From Cypionkella sp. (GTDB lineage: Bacteria > Pseudomonadota > Alphaproteobacteria > Rhodobacterales > Rhodobacteraceae), in the NCBI GenBank assembly GCA_023255415.1, contig JALRIN010000001.1, forward strand, positions 62,001-126,000: 64,000 nt of DNA, read 5' to 3'. Numbering within the stretch: position 1 is the stretch's first letter; every line of letters starts with the position of its first letter. Both the position numbers and the translations under genes were made by a program. Of the stretch, positions 25,272-36,445 are shown piece after piece. Below the pieces are notes generated by a model. It ran no database searches, had not been told where the DNA came from, and saw only the letters and a program-made list of their open reading frames with translations.

Positions 25272-26282
25272 CTATTGGCAGATCGCTTGTAGGCTCAGCC
25301 AAACCCCATCTTCCAACACCACGGGATCACTGCCGTTTGGCATTGGGTCGGCCAAATGCGCTGGGGTATTGACGGCCGCCTTTAGCAGATCTTCATAGGG
25401 GCGCGTGGTGATCGCAGCTGTCTTGAAGGCCGAGACCAGATCGTCGTCGTCCAATGCCGCAGGTTCGGCCTGCAAAAACCCCTCGCCATAGCCTGCAAGG
25501 CTTTGCGGCGCCATCGTGCCGCTGGTCAGCAACCGCAGCGTTGCCCATAATCCCGCATAATGCAGCAGGGCTTTGGTCGGCTCGCGCCCCATCATCCGGC
25601 GCCTTTCGGCGATGACCATGCCCGCAATCGCATCGGCCCCGTCGCTTTGCGCCAGCAGGCGTTCAGGCAGCAAGACCAAATCGCCGGGCAAAGCGGCGGG
25701 GCGGTTCAGGCCTTCCCGCAGAATTTTCACCACAGGCGGGTTGATCGGGTCGATCCGGCGGGCCAAACGTTCAAGCGCCGCCGTGCCCAAGGGCGAAGCG
25801 CAGGCCGATCCGGTCAGCCGGCGCAGATCGGCCAAGGCCAGCTGCCCCAATTGCACCCGCGTCGGCAGCGGCAGCATATTGGCAGTATAGTCGATCAAGG
25901 ATCCGGGCAGCCAAAACACCGCCAAAGCCAGTAAAACCGCCGCCGTGCCGCCAAACAACGAACCGCGCAGCCGCCCGGTTTTGGGCCGCCGCCGCTCCAG
26001 CGTGTCACTGACAATTTCCAGTGCCAGGATCATATCGCGGTCTTCGATTTCCAGCGTTTCGCTCTTGTCATCGGCGACGGCATAAACCGCAGGCACTTGC
26101 GCAGGATTAAGCCTGCGCAGCGCGGGCAGTGACCATTGCGTCAGCGGAATTTCGGTTTTTGGATCTGACAAAATCAACGTGGTCGCACGCAAAGCCACTA
26201 AAACTTCGTGCAGACGCGCCTCTGGCGTCTCGCGCCAAAGGCCAGTGCTTTCAAGCCTTTGGTATTTCCGCAACGCCGTCAT
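25272..26282 (-). CDS. Single-pass membrane protein resembling a catalytically dead M48 peptidase
   Basis: A 336-aa protein with a cytoplasmic N-terminal region, one transmembrane helix at about 110-128 and a periplasmic C-terminal domain. Residues 200-250 (GDLVLLPERLLAQSDGADAI, then GMVIAERRRMMGREP) follow the layout of M48 metalloproteases, where 'LL...ADELA.VLAHE.GH' is expected. The HExxH is replaced by A-E-R-R-R, so zinc catalysis is not expected. This relation is my reading from motif layout and needs profile comparison. It converges with the SPOR gene; a functional partner is not evident. Confidence 0.7.
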   Translation of the reverse strand: MTALRKYQRLESTGLWRETPEARLHEVLVALRATTLILSDPKTEIPLTQWSLPALRRLNPAQVPAVYAVADDKSETLEIEDRDMILALEIVSDTLERRRPKTGRLRGSLFGGTAAVLLALAVFWLPGSLIDYTANMLPLPTRVQLGQLALADLRRLTGSACASPLGTAALERLARRIDPINPPVVKILREGLNRPAALPGDLVLLPERLLAQSDGADAIAGMVIAERRRMMGREPTKALLHYAGLWATLRLLTSGTMAPQSLAGYGEGFLQAEPAALDDDDLVSAFKTAAITTRPYEDLLKAAVNTPAHLADPMPNGSDPVVLEDGVWLSLQAICQ

Positions 26283-26450
26283 CGGCCCGATATGCCTTTT
26301 CGCAAGCTTTTGCGGGCAGTCTATCGCCTTGAAGGCAGCTTCACAACATGATGTGGCGATTTTTGGCCACTGCGCAACTTATACGGCAAGCTTGTGTCGG
26401 TTTTGGGCGCGCAGAATCTGCTGGTTCTGATCTTCTGGAGAAAACGGAGC

Positions 26451-27380
26451 ATGACCTTGACCCAAGACAGAACCCTCGCCGCCACGGGATTGATCTGTGC
26501 CTATGCGGGGCTGATCGGATTTACCGACAACTATGTGCGGGTGATCGCGGCCGAGGCGGGGCTCTGGCAATTTCACGCCACCCGCACCGCGATGGCGATG
26601 GGTTTGTTGGCCGTGGTGGCGGTTGTGCTGGGCTGGCGGCTGCGGCCGGTGCGGCTGGGGGCGGTGCTGGCGCGCTCGGCACTGCATGGTGCTGCGATGG
26701 TGATCTATTTTGGTGCGCTTGCGTTTTTGCCGGTGGCTTTGGTCGCGGCAGGGCTGTTCACTTCGCCGATTTTCGTGCTGCTGATCTCGCGCTTTGCCTT
26801 TGGCCATGCCATTGGGCCGGTGCGGATTGCGGCGGTGGCCTTAGGGTTTTGCGGCGTGATTTTGGTCCTGGGGCCAGAGGCCTTCGCCGGGGCCTCGTTT
26901 GCGGCTGTGCTGCCGATTTTGGCGGGTGTGCTTTACGCCATGGGCAATATCGCCACGCGCGAATGGTGCGCCGAAGAGGCCGCCCAGACCTTGCTTGCGG
27001 GGTTTTTCCTTGCCTTGGGGCTGATTGGCCTGATCGGGATGGCAGCACTGTGGCTATGGCCGCTTTCGGTGCCCGAGGGGGCGGCGGGGTTTTTGCAGCG
27101 CGGCGCGGTTTGGGCCTCGGGGTCGTTTTATTTCTGGACCTTTGTGCAGGCTGCGGGTTCGCTTTTGGGCGTTGGACTGATGATCCGCGCCTATCAGATC
27201 ACCGAGGCCAGCCGCGCCTCGGTGCTGGAATATGTCATCCTGCCGGCTTCGGCGATCTGGTCTTATGTGATTTGGGGGCAGCAGCTTAAGCCGCTGGAAA
27301 TCGCCGGCATGGTGCTGATTGTGGCCGCCGGATCGATGATTGCGCTGCGCGCCAAGACGGCCGAAGTGGCTGCCGCCTAA
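26451..27380 (+). CDS. EamA-type drug/metabolite transporter
   Basis: Inner-membrane permease of 309 aa with about ten hydrophobic helices in two EamA repeats. The first ends near LVLGPEAF (about residue 145), the second near SMIALRAK. Members of the DMT superfamily export amino acids or other metabolites; the substrate cannot be deduced. The ATG at 26451 has AACGGAGC upstream. Its stop overlaps the convergent tdk gene by 4 nt. Confidence 0.85.
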   Translation: MTLTQDRTLAATGLICAYAGLIGFTDNYVRVIAAEAGLWQFHATRTAMAMGLLAVVAVVLGWRLRPVRLGAVLARSALHGAAMVIYFGALAFLPVALVAAGLFTSPIFVLLISRFAFGHAIGPVRIAAVALGFCGVILVLGPEAFAGASFAAVLPILAGVLYAMGNIATREWCAEEAAQTLLAGFFLALGLIGLIGMAALWLWPLSVPEGAAGFLQRGAVWASGSFYFWTFVQAAGSLLGVGLMIRAYQITEASRASVLEYVILPASAIWSYVIWGQQLKPLEIAGMVLIVAAGSMIALRAKTAEVAAA

Positions 27381-27955
27381 TCGCCGACCGCTTCTCGCCA
27401 ATGTCTGCGGCACAGCGAGACATAGCTTTCGTTGCCGCCGATTTGCACCTGTTCGCCTTGGCGCAACGCACGGCCATCGGGGCCACGGCGGATGACCATT
27501 GTCGCCTTTTTGCCGCAATGGCAGATGGTGCGCACTTCGCGCATCTCATCCGCCCAAGCCAAAAGCGCTGCCGATCCGGGAAAGAGTTTGCCCTGAAAAT
27601 CAACGCGCAAGCCATAGCACATCACCGGGACGCAAAGATCATCGACGGCGCGGGCCAATTGCCAAACCTGGGCTTCGGTCAGAAACTGCGACTCGTCGAT
27701 AAAGACGCAAGCCACAGGACCAAGGCCAAGCCGGGCCTGAATTTTGGCGTAAAGATCATCCCCTGGGCCAAAGGTATCGGCATCCTCGGCAATGCCGATG
27801 CGACTGGCAATGCGACCCTGACCCGCGCGGTTGTCAAACTGCGCGGTGATCAGATAGGTCTGCATGCCGCCCTCGCGATAGTTGTGCGACGCCTGCAGCA
27901 GCGAGGTGGATTTCCCCGCGTTCATTGTCGAGTAGTTGAAGTATAACTTGGCCAT
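27377..27955 (-). CDS. tdk: Thymidine kinase (type II)
   Basis: Phosphorylates thymidine to dTMP. The 192-aa TK1-like enzyme has the P-loop STMNAGKSTSLL (9-20), VFIDESQFL (catalytic and Mg site), the lasso/thymidine-binding YGLRVDF and structural zinc cysteines CHCG and CRRH near the C-terminus. It competes with DeoA upstream in the window for thymidine. No good ribosome site is visible before the ATG, so translation may be weak or the transcript leaderless. Confidence 0.95.
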   Translation of the reverse strand: MAKLYFNYSTMNAGKSTSLLQASHNYREGGMQTYLITAQFDNRAGQGRIASRIGIAEDADTFGPGDDLYAKIQARLGLGPVACVFIDESQFLTEAQVWQLARAVDDLCVPVMCYGLRVDFQGKLFPGSAALLAWADEMREVRTICHCGKKATMVIRRGPDGRALRQGEQVQIGGNESYVSLCRRHWREAVGD

Positions 27956-28263
27956 GGGTCACGTCTAACCCATGGCCGTTACCGCTTACAATACATCCCA
28001 AACCAAAGAGCGGATCTGGCAAACCAATTACCATCACTATTGTCTTAAACGACATACCGCTCAAGCGGGCCCGCCCTGCACATCAGGACAGGCCCTTAAC
28101 AAAACCAGCACTGGGGGTGCCGGCGTTACCATTACAGACTCGCACACAGAGCCGCTCAATCATCTAGAGCACCTTTATGATGACAAATCCTTGCCATCAG
28201 ATTAATGGGAAAAGCAGGGGTGTTTTCCCCAAGAAATTTTGTAAAGTACAAGTAAGGCGCCTT
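27956..28263. other. 308-bp intergenic region with palindromes
   Basis: Divergent spacer between tdk and the gene at 28264. I see no conserved gene; a 77-codon open frame (27972-28205) has no ribosome site or family character. Near the right end are an inverted repeat GGGAAAA/TTTTCCC (28207-28229) and a perfect 13-bp palindrome TTGTAAAGTACAA (28239-28251), 12 nt before the ATG, which looks like an operator. Confidence 0.5.
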
Positions 28264-28716
28264 ATGAGCATCGAAAGTTACCTAAAAAAGCACTGCGAAG
28301 CCTTGGTCAAAGATGTGGGGATCGAGGCCGCCTGTAAGCTGACAGGCAAGTCCAAGGCGACCTTGGGGCGCTATTATTCGGATGCAGACGAACATGATGA
28401 CCGCTTTATGCCGGTGGATGTGGTCGCGCAGCTTGAAGCTGCAGCCCGCTTTCCGCATGTAACAGCGGCTTTGGCGGATCTGCGCGGCATCACCATGAGC
28501 TATGATCATGACCGCAGCAACACCCCCAGCAAGGGCGTCAATCAGGATGTGGTGGCTTTGGCGCAGCGCTTTGGCATGCTGATGGCGGAGTATAACGCGG
28601 CTATCGGGGATGGGGTGATCTCGGTCAACGAATCAAAGCGGATGTTGCGAGAAACCTTGGCTATTCAACAGGTTCTGTTGCAAATGAAGCTTAATCTTGA
28701 AGAAGAAGCCAGCTGA
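28264..28716 (+). CDS. Conserved hypothetical protein with HTH-like N-terminus
   Basis: A 150-aa soluble, mostly helical protein. Residues 5-40 (KKHCEALVKDVGIEAACKLT then GKSKATLGRYYSD) have the spacing of a helix-turn-helix, and the C-terminal half is a helical region (about 95-145) that could mediate oligomerisation. I do not recognise a named family; it may be a small transcriptional regulator. The ATG at 28264 follows TAAGGCGCC and the palindrome TTGTAAAGTACAA, which could be an autoregulatory site. A strong hairpin follows the stop. Confidence 0.6.
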   Translation: MSIESYLKKHCEALVKDVGIEAACKLTGKSKATLGRYYSDADEHDDRFMPVDVVAQLEAAARFPHVTAALADLRGITMSYDHDRSNTPSKGVNQDVVALAQRFGMLMAEYNAAIGDGVISVNESKRMLRETLAIQQVLLQMKLNLEEEAS

Positions 28717-28720
28717 AAAC

Positions 28721-28744
28721 GCGGCCCGCTGCAAGGCGGGCCGC
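28721..28744. terminator. Strong hairpin between convergent genes
   Basis: GCGGCCCGC and GCGGGCCGC form a 9-bp perfect stem with a 6-nt loop, placed between the stop codons of the genes at 28264 and 28757. T tracts on both sides are weak (ACCTTTAA on the plus strand; TTTTCAGC on the minus strand), but position and stability indicate a shared terminator. Confidence 0.65.
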
Positions 28745-28756
28745 GACCTTTAAGGC

Positions 28757-30127
28757 TTAGTCAGGTCGACGGTTTTGCCCATGCGGCTTGCCGCCACCCG
28801 CGCCTGCACGGCGTGGTGCAAAGCTGCCGCCAGCTGGTTTTGCGCTGGCCGGGCGTGCCGAGGGCTTGGCGCCGGGCTTTCCTGGTGCCGCACGTTGAAT
28901 CGGTTTCGAGCCTGCCTTTTGGCCACCGCGACCCTGCGACGGGCGCTGGCCGCGGTTTTGCCCGGGCTTAGGCGCTGCTGCGACCATTTCAGCCGACCAA
29001 GGCGCACCACCCAAAACGGGGATTGCCTTTTTCAACAGCTTTTCAACGGCTTGCAACTCGCTCATTTCTGCGGGGGCGCAGAAGGAAATCGAGGTGCCCT
29101 CTTTGCCAGCCCGTGCGGTGCGCCCGATGCGGTGAACGTAGTTTTCTGGCACGTTTGGCATGTCAAAGTTGTAGACATAGCGCACGCCCGGAATGTCGAT
29201 GCCACGCGCTGCCACATCGGTGGCCACCAGCACGTCAAGCTCGCCTTTGCGGAATTCGGTCAGGGTGCGGTCGCGCTGGCTTTGGCTTTTGTTGCCGTGG
29301 ATCGAGCCTGCCTTAAAGCCCCAACTTACCAGCAATTTCATCAGCTTTTCCGAACCATGTTTGGTGCGGCCAAAGACCAAGGCCTGTTCGCCAGGATGCT
29401 TGTTTAGGTATTCTTTCAAGACATTGGCCTTATCGCCATTGGGCAGATAATGCACGCCCTGCAGGATGCGCTCGACCGGCTTGCCCGGAGGGGCGACCTG
29501 CACTTTGACCGGGTTTTGCAGATAGGTGGCGGCCAGCTCTTCGATGTCTTTTGGCATGGTGGCCGAGAACAGCAGGGTCTGACGCTTGAGCGGGATGTGC
29601 TTGGCGATTTTGCGCAGCGAATGGATAAAGCCCATGTCCAGCATATGGTCGGCCTCGTCCAGCACCAGATAGCCGGTGGCATGCAGAGAAACATCGCCGC
29701 GTTCCAGCAAATCGATCAGGCGGCCGGGGGTGGCGACAAGGATATCTGCGCCGCGTTTTAGCCGCTCGGCCTGCTTGAACAGCGAGGCCCCGCCCACAAC
29801 CATCGCCACCTTAACCGAGGTGCCTTTGGTGAAAACTTCAAGGTTATCAGCGATTTGGCTGACCAATTCGCGGGTCGGCGCCAAGATCAGCGCGCGCACG
29901 GTTTTGGGCGCAGGCGGGTGGCCCAGATCAAGGATGCGGTGCAACAAGGGCAGACCAAAAGCCGCGGTCTTGCCGGTGCCGGTTTGCGCCAGACCCATCA
30001 GGTCTTTGCCCGCCATGATATGCGGGATCGCCTGCACCTGGATCGGCGACGGCATTTTCAACTGGGTTTTTTCAAGCGCTTTCAGAATGGTATCCGAGAG
30101 GCCAAGATCGGCAAAAGTGGTGGTCAT
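28757..30127 (-). CDS. DEAD-box ATP-dependent RNA helicase (RhlE-like)
   Basis: A 456-aa RNA helicase with Q motif, motif I AQTGTGKT, motif II DEAD, motif III SAT and motif VI HRIGRTARAGKEG, followed by a basic Gly/Pro/Ala-rich tail (about 375-456) that binds RNA. Such proteins unwind structured RNA in ribosome assembly and cold adaptation. A 315-bp gap with a TTGACA on the minus strand precedes it, implying a long 5' leader. The tail composition fits the RhlE subgroup, but the assignment to RhlE rather than another subgroup is tentative. Confidence 0.92.
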   Translation of the reverse strand: MTTTFADLGLSDTILKALEKTQLKMPSPIQVQAIPHIMAGKDLMGLAQTGTGKTAAFGLPLLHRILDLGHPPAPKTVRALILAPTRELVSQIADNLEVFTKGTSVKVAMVVGGASLFKQAERLKRGADILVATPGRLIDLLERGDVSLHATGYLVLDEADHMLDMGFIHSLRKIAKHIPLKRQTLLFSATMPKDIEELAATYLQNPVKVQVAPPGKPVERILQGVHYLPNGDKANVLKEYLNKHPGEQALVFGRTKHGSEKLMKLLVSWGFKAGSIHGNKSQSQRDRTLTEFRKGELDVLVATDVAARGIDIPGVRYVYNFDMPNVPENYVHRIGRTARAGKEGTSISFCAPAEMSELQAVEKLLKKAIPVLGGAPWSAEMVAAAPKPGQNRGQRPSQGRGGQKAGSKPIQRAAPGKPGAKPSARPASAKPAGGSFAPRRAGAGGGKPHGQNRRPD

Positions 30128-30442
30128 AAATTACTCTCCGACGGCCCGATGGCCGCCTTCGGCCCCAACCGCCTTGAAAGACGAGGACCGACAGTGGGAA
30201 GCGGCGGCCCCTCGCATCAGGCCCTTGCCCGATACCGTGACAGTCGCGGAACCCCTGCGTGCGGTGGGAACCAGTATCCATGGCCTTACACATGCTCACG
30301 CGGCACGGGCACTATGGATTGGCTGCAAATGGGGTTTTTCAGGGCCTATGTCAAGCGTAGCTTTTCTGTAGGTTTTGCGTCGTTACGCTGGTCTTACGCA
30401 ATTTTAGGCATTTTCCGCCAATCTTGCGCAAAGGAGAGCGCG
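30128..30442. other. 315-bp divergent intergenic region, long helicase leader
   Basis: No gene is evident. On the minus strand the region would form a roughly 190-nt 5' untranslated leader of the helicase, with several GC-rich hairpins near the start codon (for example GGCCGAAGGCGGCC). On the plus strand, TTACGC-type repeats occur between 30380 and 30430 ahead of the BrnA-like gene. Long structured leaders are typical of cold-induced RNA helicases, but nothing here proves it. Confidence 0.45.
30326..30354 (-). promoter_or_regulatory. Putative promoter of the DEAD-box helicase
   Basis: A perfect TTGACA (minus strand, 30354-30349) is followed after 17 bp by CATTTG, a poor -10 element. Rhodobacteraceae promoters often have weak -10 hexamers. 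The start would lie near 30320. Confidence 0.35.
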
Positions 30443-30910
30443 ATGGACTTCAGCAAAATGACCGGCCCGCAGCGGGCGAATTACCACTATATGGCCGATG
30501 CGATGCGCAGGCTGGAATGGGATCTGCACAACCATATCGAAGCCACCGGGCGGGTGCCGCAGGAATGGCACGAGATTGCCAAAGAGAAGCTTGCCAAACG
30601 CAAGGTGCAGACGACGATCCGCATCGACGAGGATGTGTTGCGGTTTTTCAAATCGATGGGGGCGGGGCATCTGCCGCGAATGAACGCGGTCTTGCGCAGC
30701 TATATGCACGCGCGGCTGGCGGGGGTTTTGAAAGGCGCCGAGACGGTGGATTTCTACCGCCGCCAGCGCGAGGATTACGATGGCACGCGGCCGATGTGGG
30801 GCGATGTGGCGCGAATGGATGGAGATTTGCCCCCGGCCACCGAGGCCGAAAAAGCGGCAGAACGGATGGCGCGTTTGCGGGAGGAGCTGAAGTTGCGGGG
30901 GTTGGAGTGA
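30443..30910 (+). CDS. BrnA-like antitoxin-family protein, no adjacent toxin
   Basis: A 155-aa protein. Residues 50-85 (KVQTTIRIDEDVLRFFKSMG then the PRMNAVLRSYM region) match the ribbon-helix-helix-like core of BrnA antitoxins. A roughly 48-aa N-terminal helical extension and a charged C-terminal tail ending LREELKLRGLE surround it. BrnA normally neutralises the RNase BrnT encoded just upstream, but neither neighbour (helicase, carB) is a toxin. It may be a stand-alone regulator. AAAGGAGAGCGCG precedes the ATG. Confidence 0.7.
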   Translation: MDFSKMTGPQRANYHYMADAMRRLEWDLHNHIEATGRVPQEWHEIAKEKLAKRKVQTTIRIDEDVLRFFKSMGAGHLPRMNAVLRSYMHARLAGVLKGAETVDFYRRQREDYDGTRPMWGDVARMDGDLPPATEAEKAAERMARLREELKLRGLE

Positions 30911-30982
30911 GGGGGGGGAGGTGCGCAATGAATGCGCACCCTATGTGTTTGCAGCTATTTGCAAGGCATGTCGCCCTATGCT

Positions 30983-34312
<3,330 letters not shown>

Positions 34313-34546
34313 GATTGGCCCCCATCTGCGCAAAACTCTCGGGGTTATAGCCAGCACGCGCTTGGGCGCAAGGGGCATTTCGGCCGATTTTGCCATGCAG
34401 CCAATGGTCGGTTTTTGCACAAGCGCTACTGCAATTCGGCTTTGCCGCGCTATCTGGTCGCAAATACGGGGCGCAAAGGCGCATTATGTCTGGCGAAAGC
34501 GGCAAGGCTGGCCTTATGTGGCGCAAATCAGGACGAGGAGTGCGGC

Positions 34547-35683
34547 GTGATCTTGATCGAAGACGGACCAATGGGGCGGCCAGCGCTGTTTGACTGCGCA
34601 GAGCGTCTGGTGCTGGCCGAAACCGCCGCGCAAGTCGCCCCCGCCTTGGCCGAGCTGGACACCGCGCGCAGGGCAGGCAAATGGGTGGCAGGCATGATCG
34701 CCTATGAGGCCGGCTATGCGCTGGAACCGGCACTGGCGGCACAGATGCCGGAAGGCGCGGGCCGGCTTTTGGCCTTTGGCATCTATGACGGCCCGCGCGA
34801 TGCAACCCCGGTGTTAGAGCGCGCCACGGCGCAAGCGCAGGGCGTGGCGGTTTCGGAATTGATCCCGCAGATCAGCCGCGCGCAATATGATGCGGCGATG
34901 GCCCGGGTGATGGGCTATATCGCGGCGGGCGATTGCTATCAGATCAACCTGACCTTTCCGCTGAAGTCACAGCTGATTTCGGGCACAGCGCTGGGGCTTT
35001 ATGGCGCGCTGCGCGCCAGCCAGGCCGTCGGACATGGCAGTTTTGTCGATCTGGGGCTTGGCGAGGTTCTGGTCTCGCGCAGCCCCGAGCTGTTCTTGCA
35101 AACCAGCGCCGAAGGCCGCATCGAGGCGCGTCCGATGAAAGGCACCGCCCCGCGTGATGCCGATCCGCTGCGCGATGCGGAATTGGCCGAAGAGCTGCGG
35201 GCCTCGGCCAAAGGACAGGCCGAAAACCTGATGATTGTTGATCTTTTGCGCAATGATATCAGCCGGGTGGCGCAGGTGGGTTCGGTCAAGGTGCCGCAGC
35301 TTTTCGCGGTGGAACATTACGCAACGCTGCACCAGATGGTCAGCCGCGTTGTGGGGCAGTTGCAGCATGCCCCCTCGATGGCAGGGGTGATGGCGGCGCT
35401 GTTTCCCTGCGGCTCGATCACTGGGGCGCCAAAAATCCGCGCCATGCAGATCATCCGCGAGGTGGAAGCCCATCCGCGCGGCGCCTATTGCGGGGCCATC
35501 GGCTGGATGGCGCCGGATGGCGCCTCGCGCTTTTCGGTGGCAATCCGCACGCTGCAACTGCGCGGCGATCAGATTATGCTGAATGTGGGCGGCGGCGTGG
35601 TGCAAGACAGCACGGCTGCGGGTGAATGGGAGGAAGCACTGTGGAAAGCACGCTATCTGCAGGGGCTGGTGCGCCAGATCTAA
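34547..35683 (+). CDS. pabB: Aminodeoxychorismate synthase component I
   Basis: Converts chorismate plus ammonia to 4-amino-4-deoxychorismate for folate synthesis. The 378-aa chorismate-binding enzyme shows GDCYQINLTFP, SPELFL, RPMKGTAPR, LMIVDLLRNDISRV, LFPCGSITGAPKIRAMQII and the terminal GGGVVQDS. GTG at 34547 is chosen: GAGGAG lies 8-13 nt upstream, and earlier codons in this frame lie in the carB leader. It is shorter at the N-terminus than E. coli PabB, as is common for this clade. The last 43 nt overlap the PabC-like gene. Confidence 0.9.
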   Translation: MILIEDGPMGRPALFDCAERLVLAETAAQVAPALAELDTARRAGKWVAGMIAYEAGYALEPALAAQMPEGAGRLLAFGIYDGPRDATPVLERATAQAQGVAVSELIPQISRAQYDAAMARVMGYIAAGDCYQINLTFPLKSQLISGTALGLYGALRASQAVGHGSFVDLGLGEVLVSRSPELFLQTSAEGRIEARPMKGTAPRDADPLRDAELAEELRASAKGQAENLMIVDLLRNDISRVAQVGSVKVPQLFAVEHYATLHQMVSRVVGQLQHAPSMAGVMAALFPCGSITGAPKIRAMQIIREVEAHPRGAYCGAIGWMAPDGASRFSVAIRTLQLRGDQIMLNVGGGVVQDSTAAGEWEEALWKARYLQGLVRQI

Positions 35684-36273
35684 GGCTGATCGAGACGCTG
35701 GCTTGGGAGGGGCGGGCCTTTACCCCGCGCTTGCCGCTGCACCTGCGCAGGCTGCAGTGCTCGGCCGAAAAGCTGGGCTGGTCCTGCGATCTGGCCCGCG
35801 CCCAGACAGCGCTGCAGGCAGCGGTTACGCCATCGCAACCCGCGCGGCTGCGCCTGACCTTGGACCGCGCCGGAGGGATCGAGGTTCAAAGTGCGGCGCT
35901 GCCTGCGCCCGCAGATCACTGGCGCGTCGGTCTGTCGCCGCTGCGGCTGACGTCAAGCGATGCCTGGCTGTCGATAAAATCCAGCCATCGCCCCAGCTAT
36001 GACGCCGCCCGCGCCGCCCTGCCTGCCGGGCTTGACGAAGTCATCTTGTGCAATGAACGCGGCGAGGTTTGTGACGGCAGTATCACCACCGTCTTCTTTG
36101 ATCGCGGCCAAGGCCTGCGCACGCCGCCGCTTGCCTGCGGCCTGCTCCCCGGCGTTTTGCGCGCAGCGCTTGCCCTGCCCGAAGAGGTCTTGCCGGCTGC
36201 AGAGCTGCCCGATGTGCAGCTTTGGGTCGGCAATTCCCTGCGCGGTCTGATCCGCGCCCGCTTTCAGCCCTAG
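35641..36273 (+). CDS. pabC: Aminotransferase class IV, probable aminodeoxychorismate lyase
   Basis: PLP enzyme of fold type IV, 210 aa; by context it cleaves aminodeoxychorismate to p-aminobenzoate and pyruvate. The PLP lysine is probably Lys113 in SIKSSHRPSYD, and the conserved Glu lies in NERGEVCDGSITTVFF; the C-terminal PLP-phosphate loop is GLLPGVLR. GTG at 35641 lies 8 nt behind GGGAGGA inside the end of pabB. An ATG at 35626 would place the ribosome site within the coding sequence. Branched-chain or D-amino-acid transaminase activity is the alternative, made unlikely by pabB adjacency. Confidence 0.8.
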   Translation: MESTLSAGAGAPDLRLIETLAWEGRAFTPRLPLHLRRLQCSAEKLGWSCDLARAQTALQAAVTPSQPARLRLTLDRAGGIEVQSAALPAPADHWRVGLSPLRLTSSDAWLSIKSSHRPSYDAARAALPAGLDEVILCNERGEVCDGSITTVFFDRGQGLRTPPLACGLLPGVLRAALALPEEVLPAAELPDVQLWVGNSLRGLIRARFQP

Positions 36274-36282
36274 CGGCTTTGG

Positions 36283-36370
36283 CTTTCATCTTGGTCTAAA
36301 TATCCCCGCCGGAGGCATCTATGGCAAATCTCAGAAGCCTCCGGCGGGGATATTTAGACCAAGATGAAAG
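36283..36370. repeat. Long perfect palindrome (34-bp arms, 20-bp loop), REP-like
   Basis: Bases 36283-36316 and 36337-36370 are perfect reverse complements. The inner part of each arm contains CCTCCGGCGGGGATATTT and the outer part CCAAGATGAAAG. No T tract follows, so it is not a standard terminator. A single arm with two substitutions recurs at 49346-49379 and a degraded one at 52931-52960, so the palindrome looks like two copies of a dispersed intergenic element placed head to head between pabC and aspS. Confidence 0.85.
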
Positions 36371-36445
36371 CAGCTGGGCTTGACTTCGGGCCTGCGGCGG
36401 GGTGTATCGGGGCCGAACCGTTAGCGCCTCGAAAAGGGGAAGAAT

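Noticed and set aside
27972..28205. 77-codon frame in the tdk upstream gap
   Set aside because: No ribosome site, no recognised domain, unusual composition; more likely non-coding.
36283..36370. Palindrome as an intrinsic terminator of pabC
   Set aside because: No T tract follows either arm and loop and arm lengths are far beyond normal terminators; the repeat-element explanation fits the related copies better.
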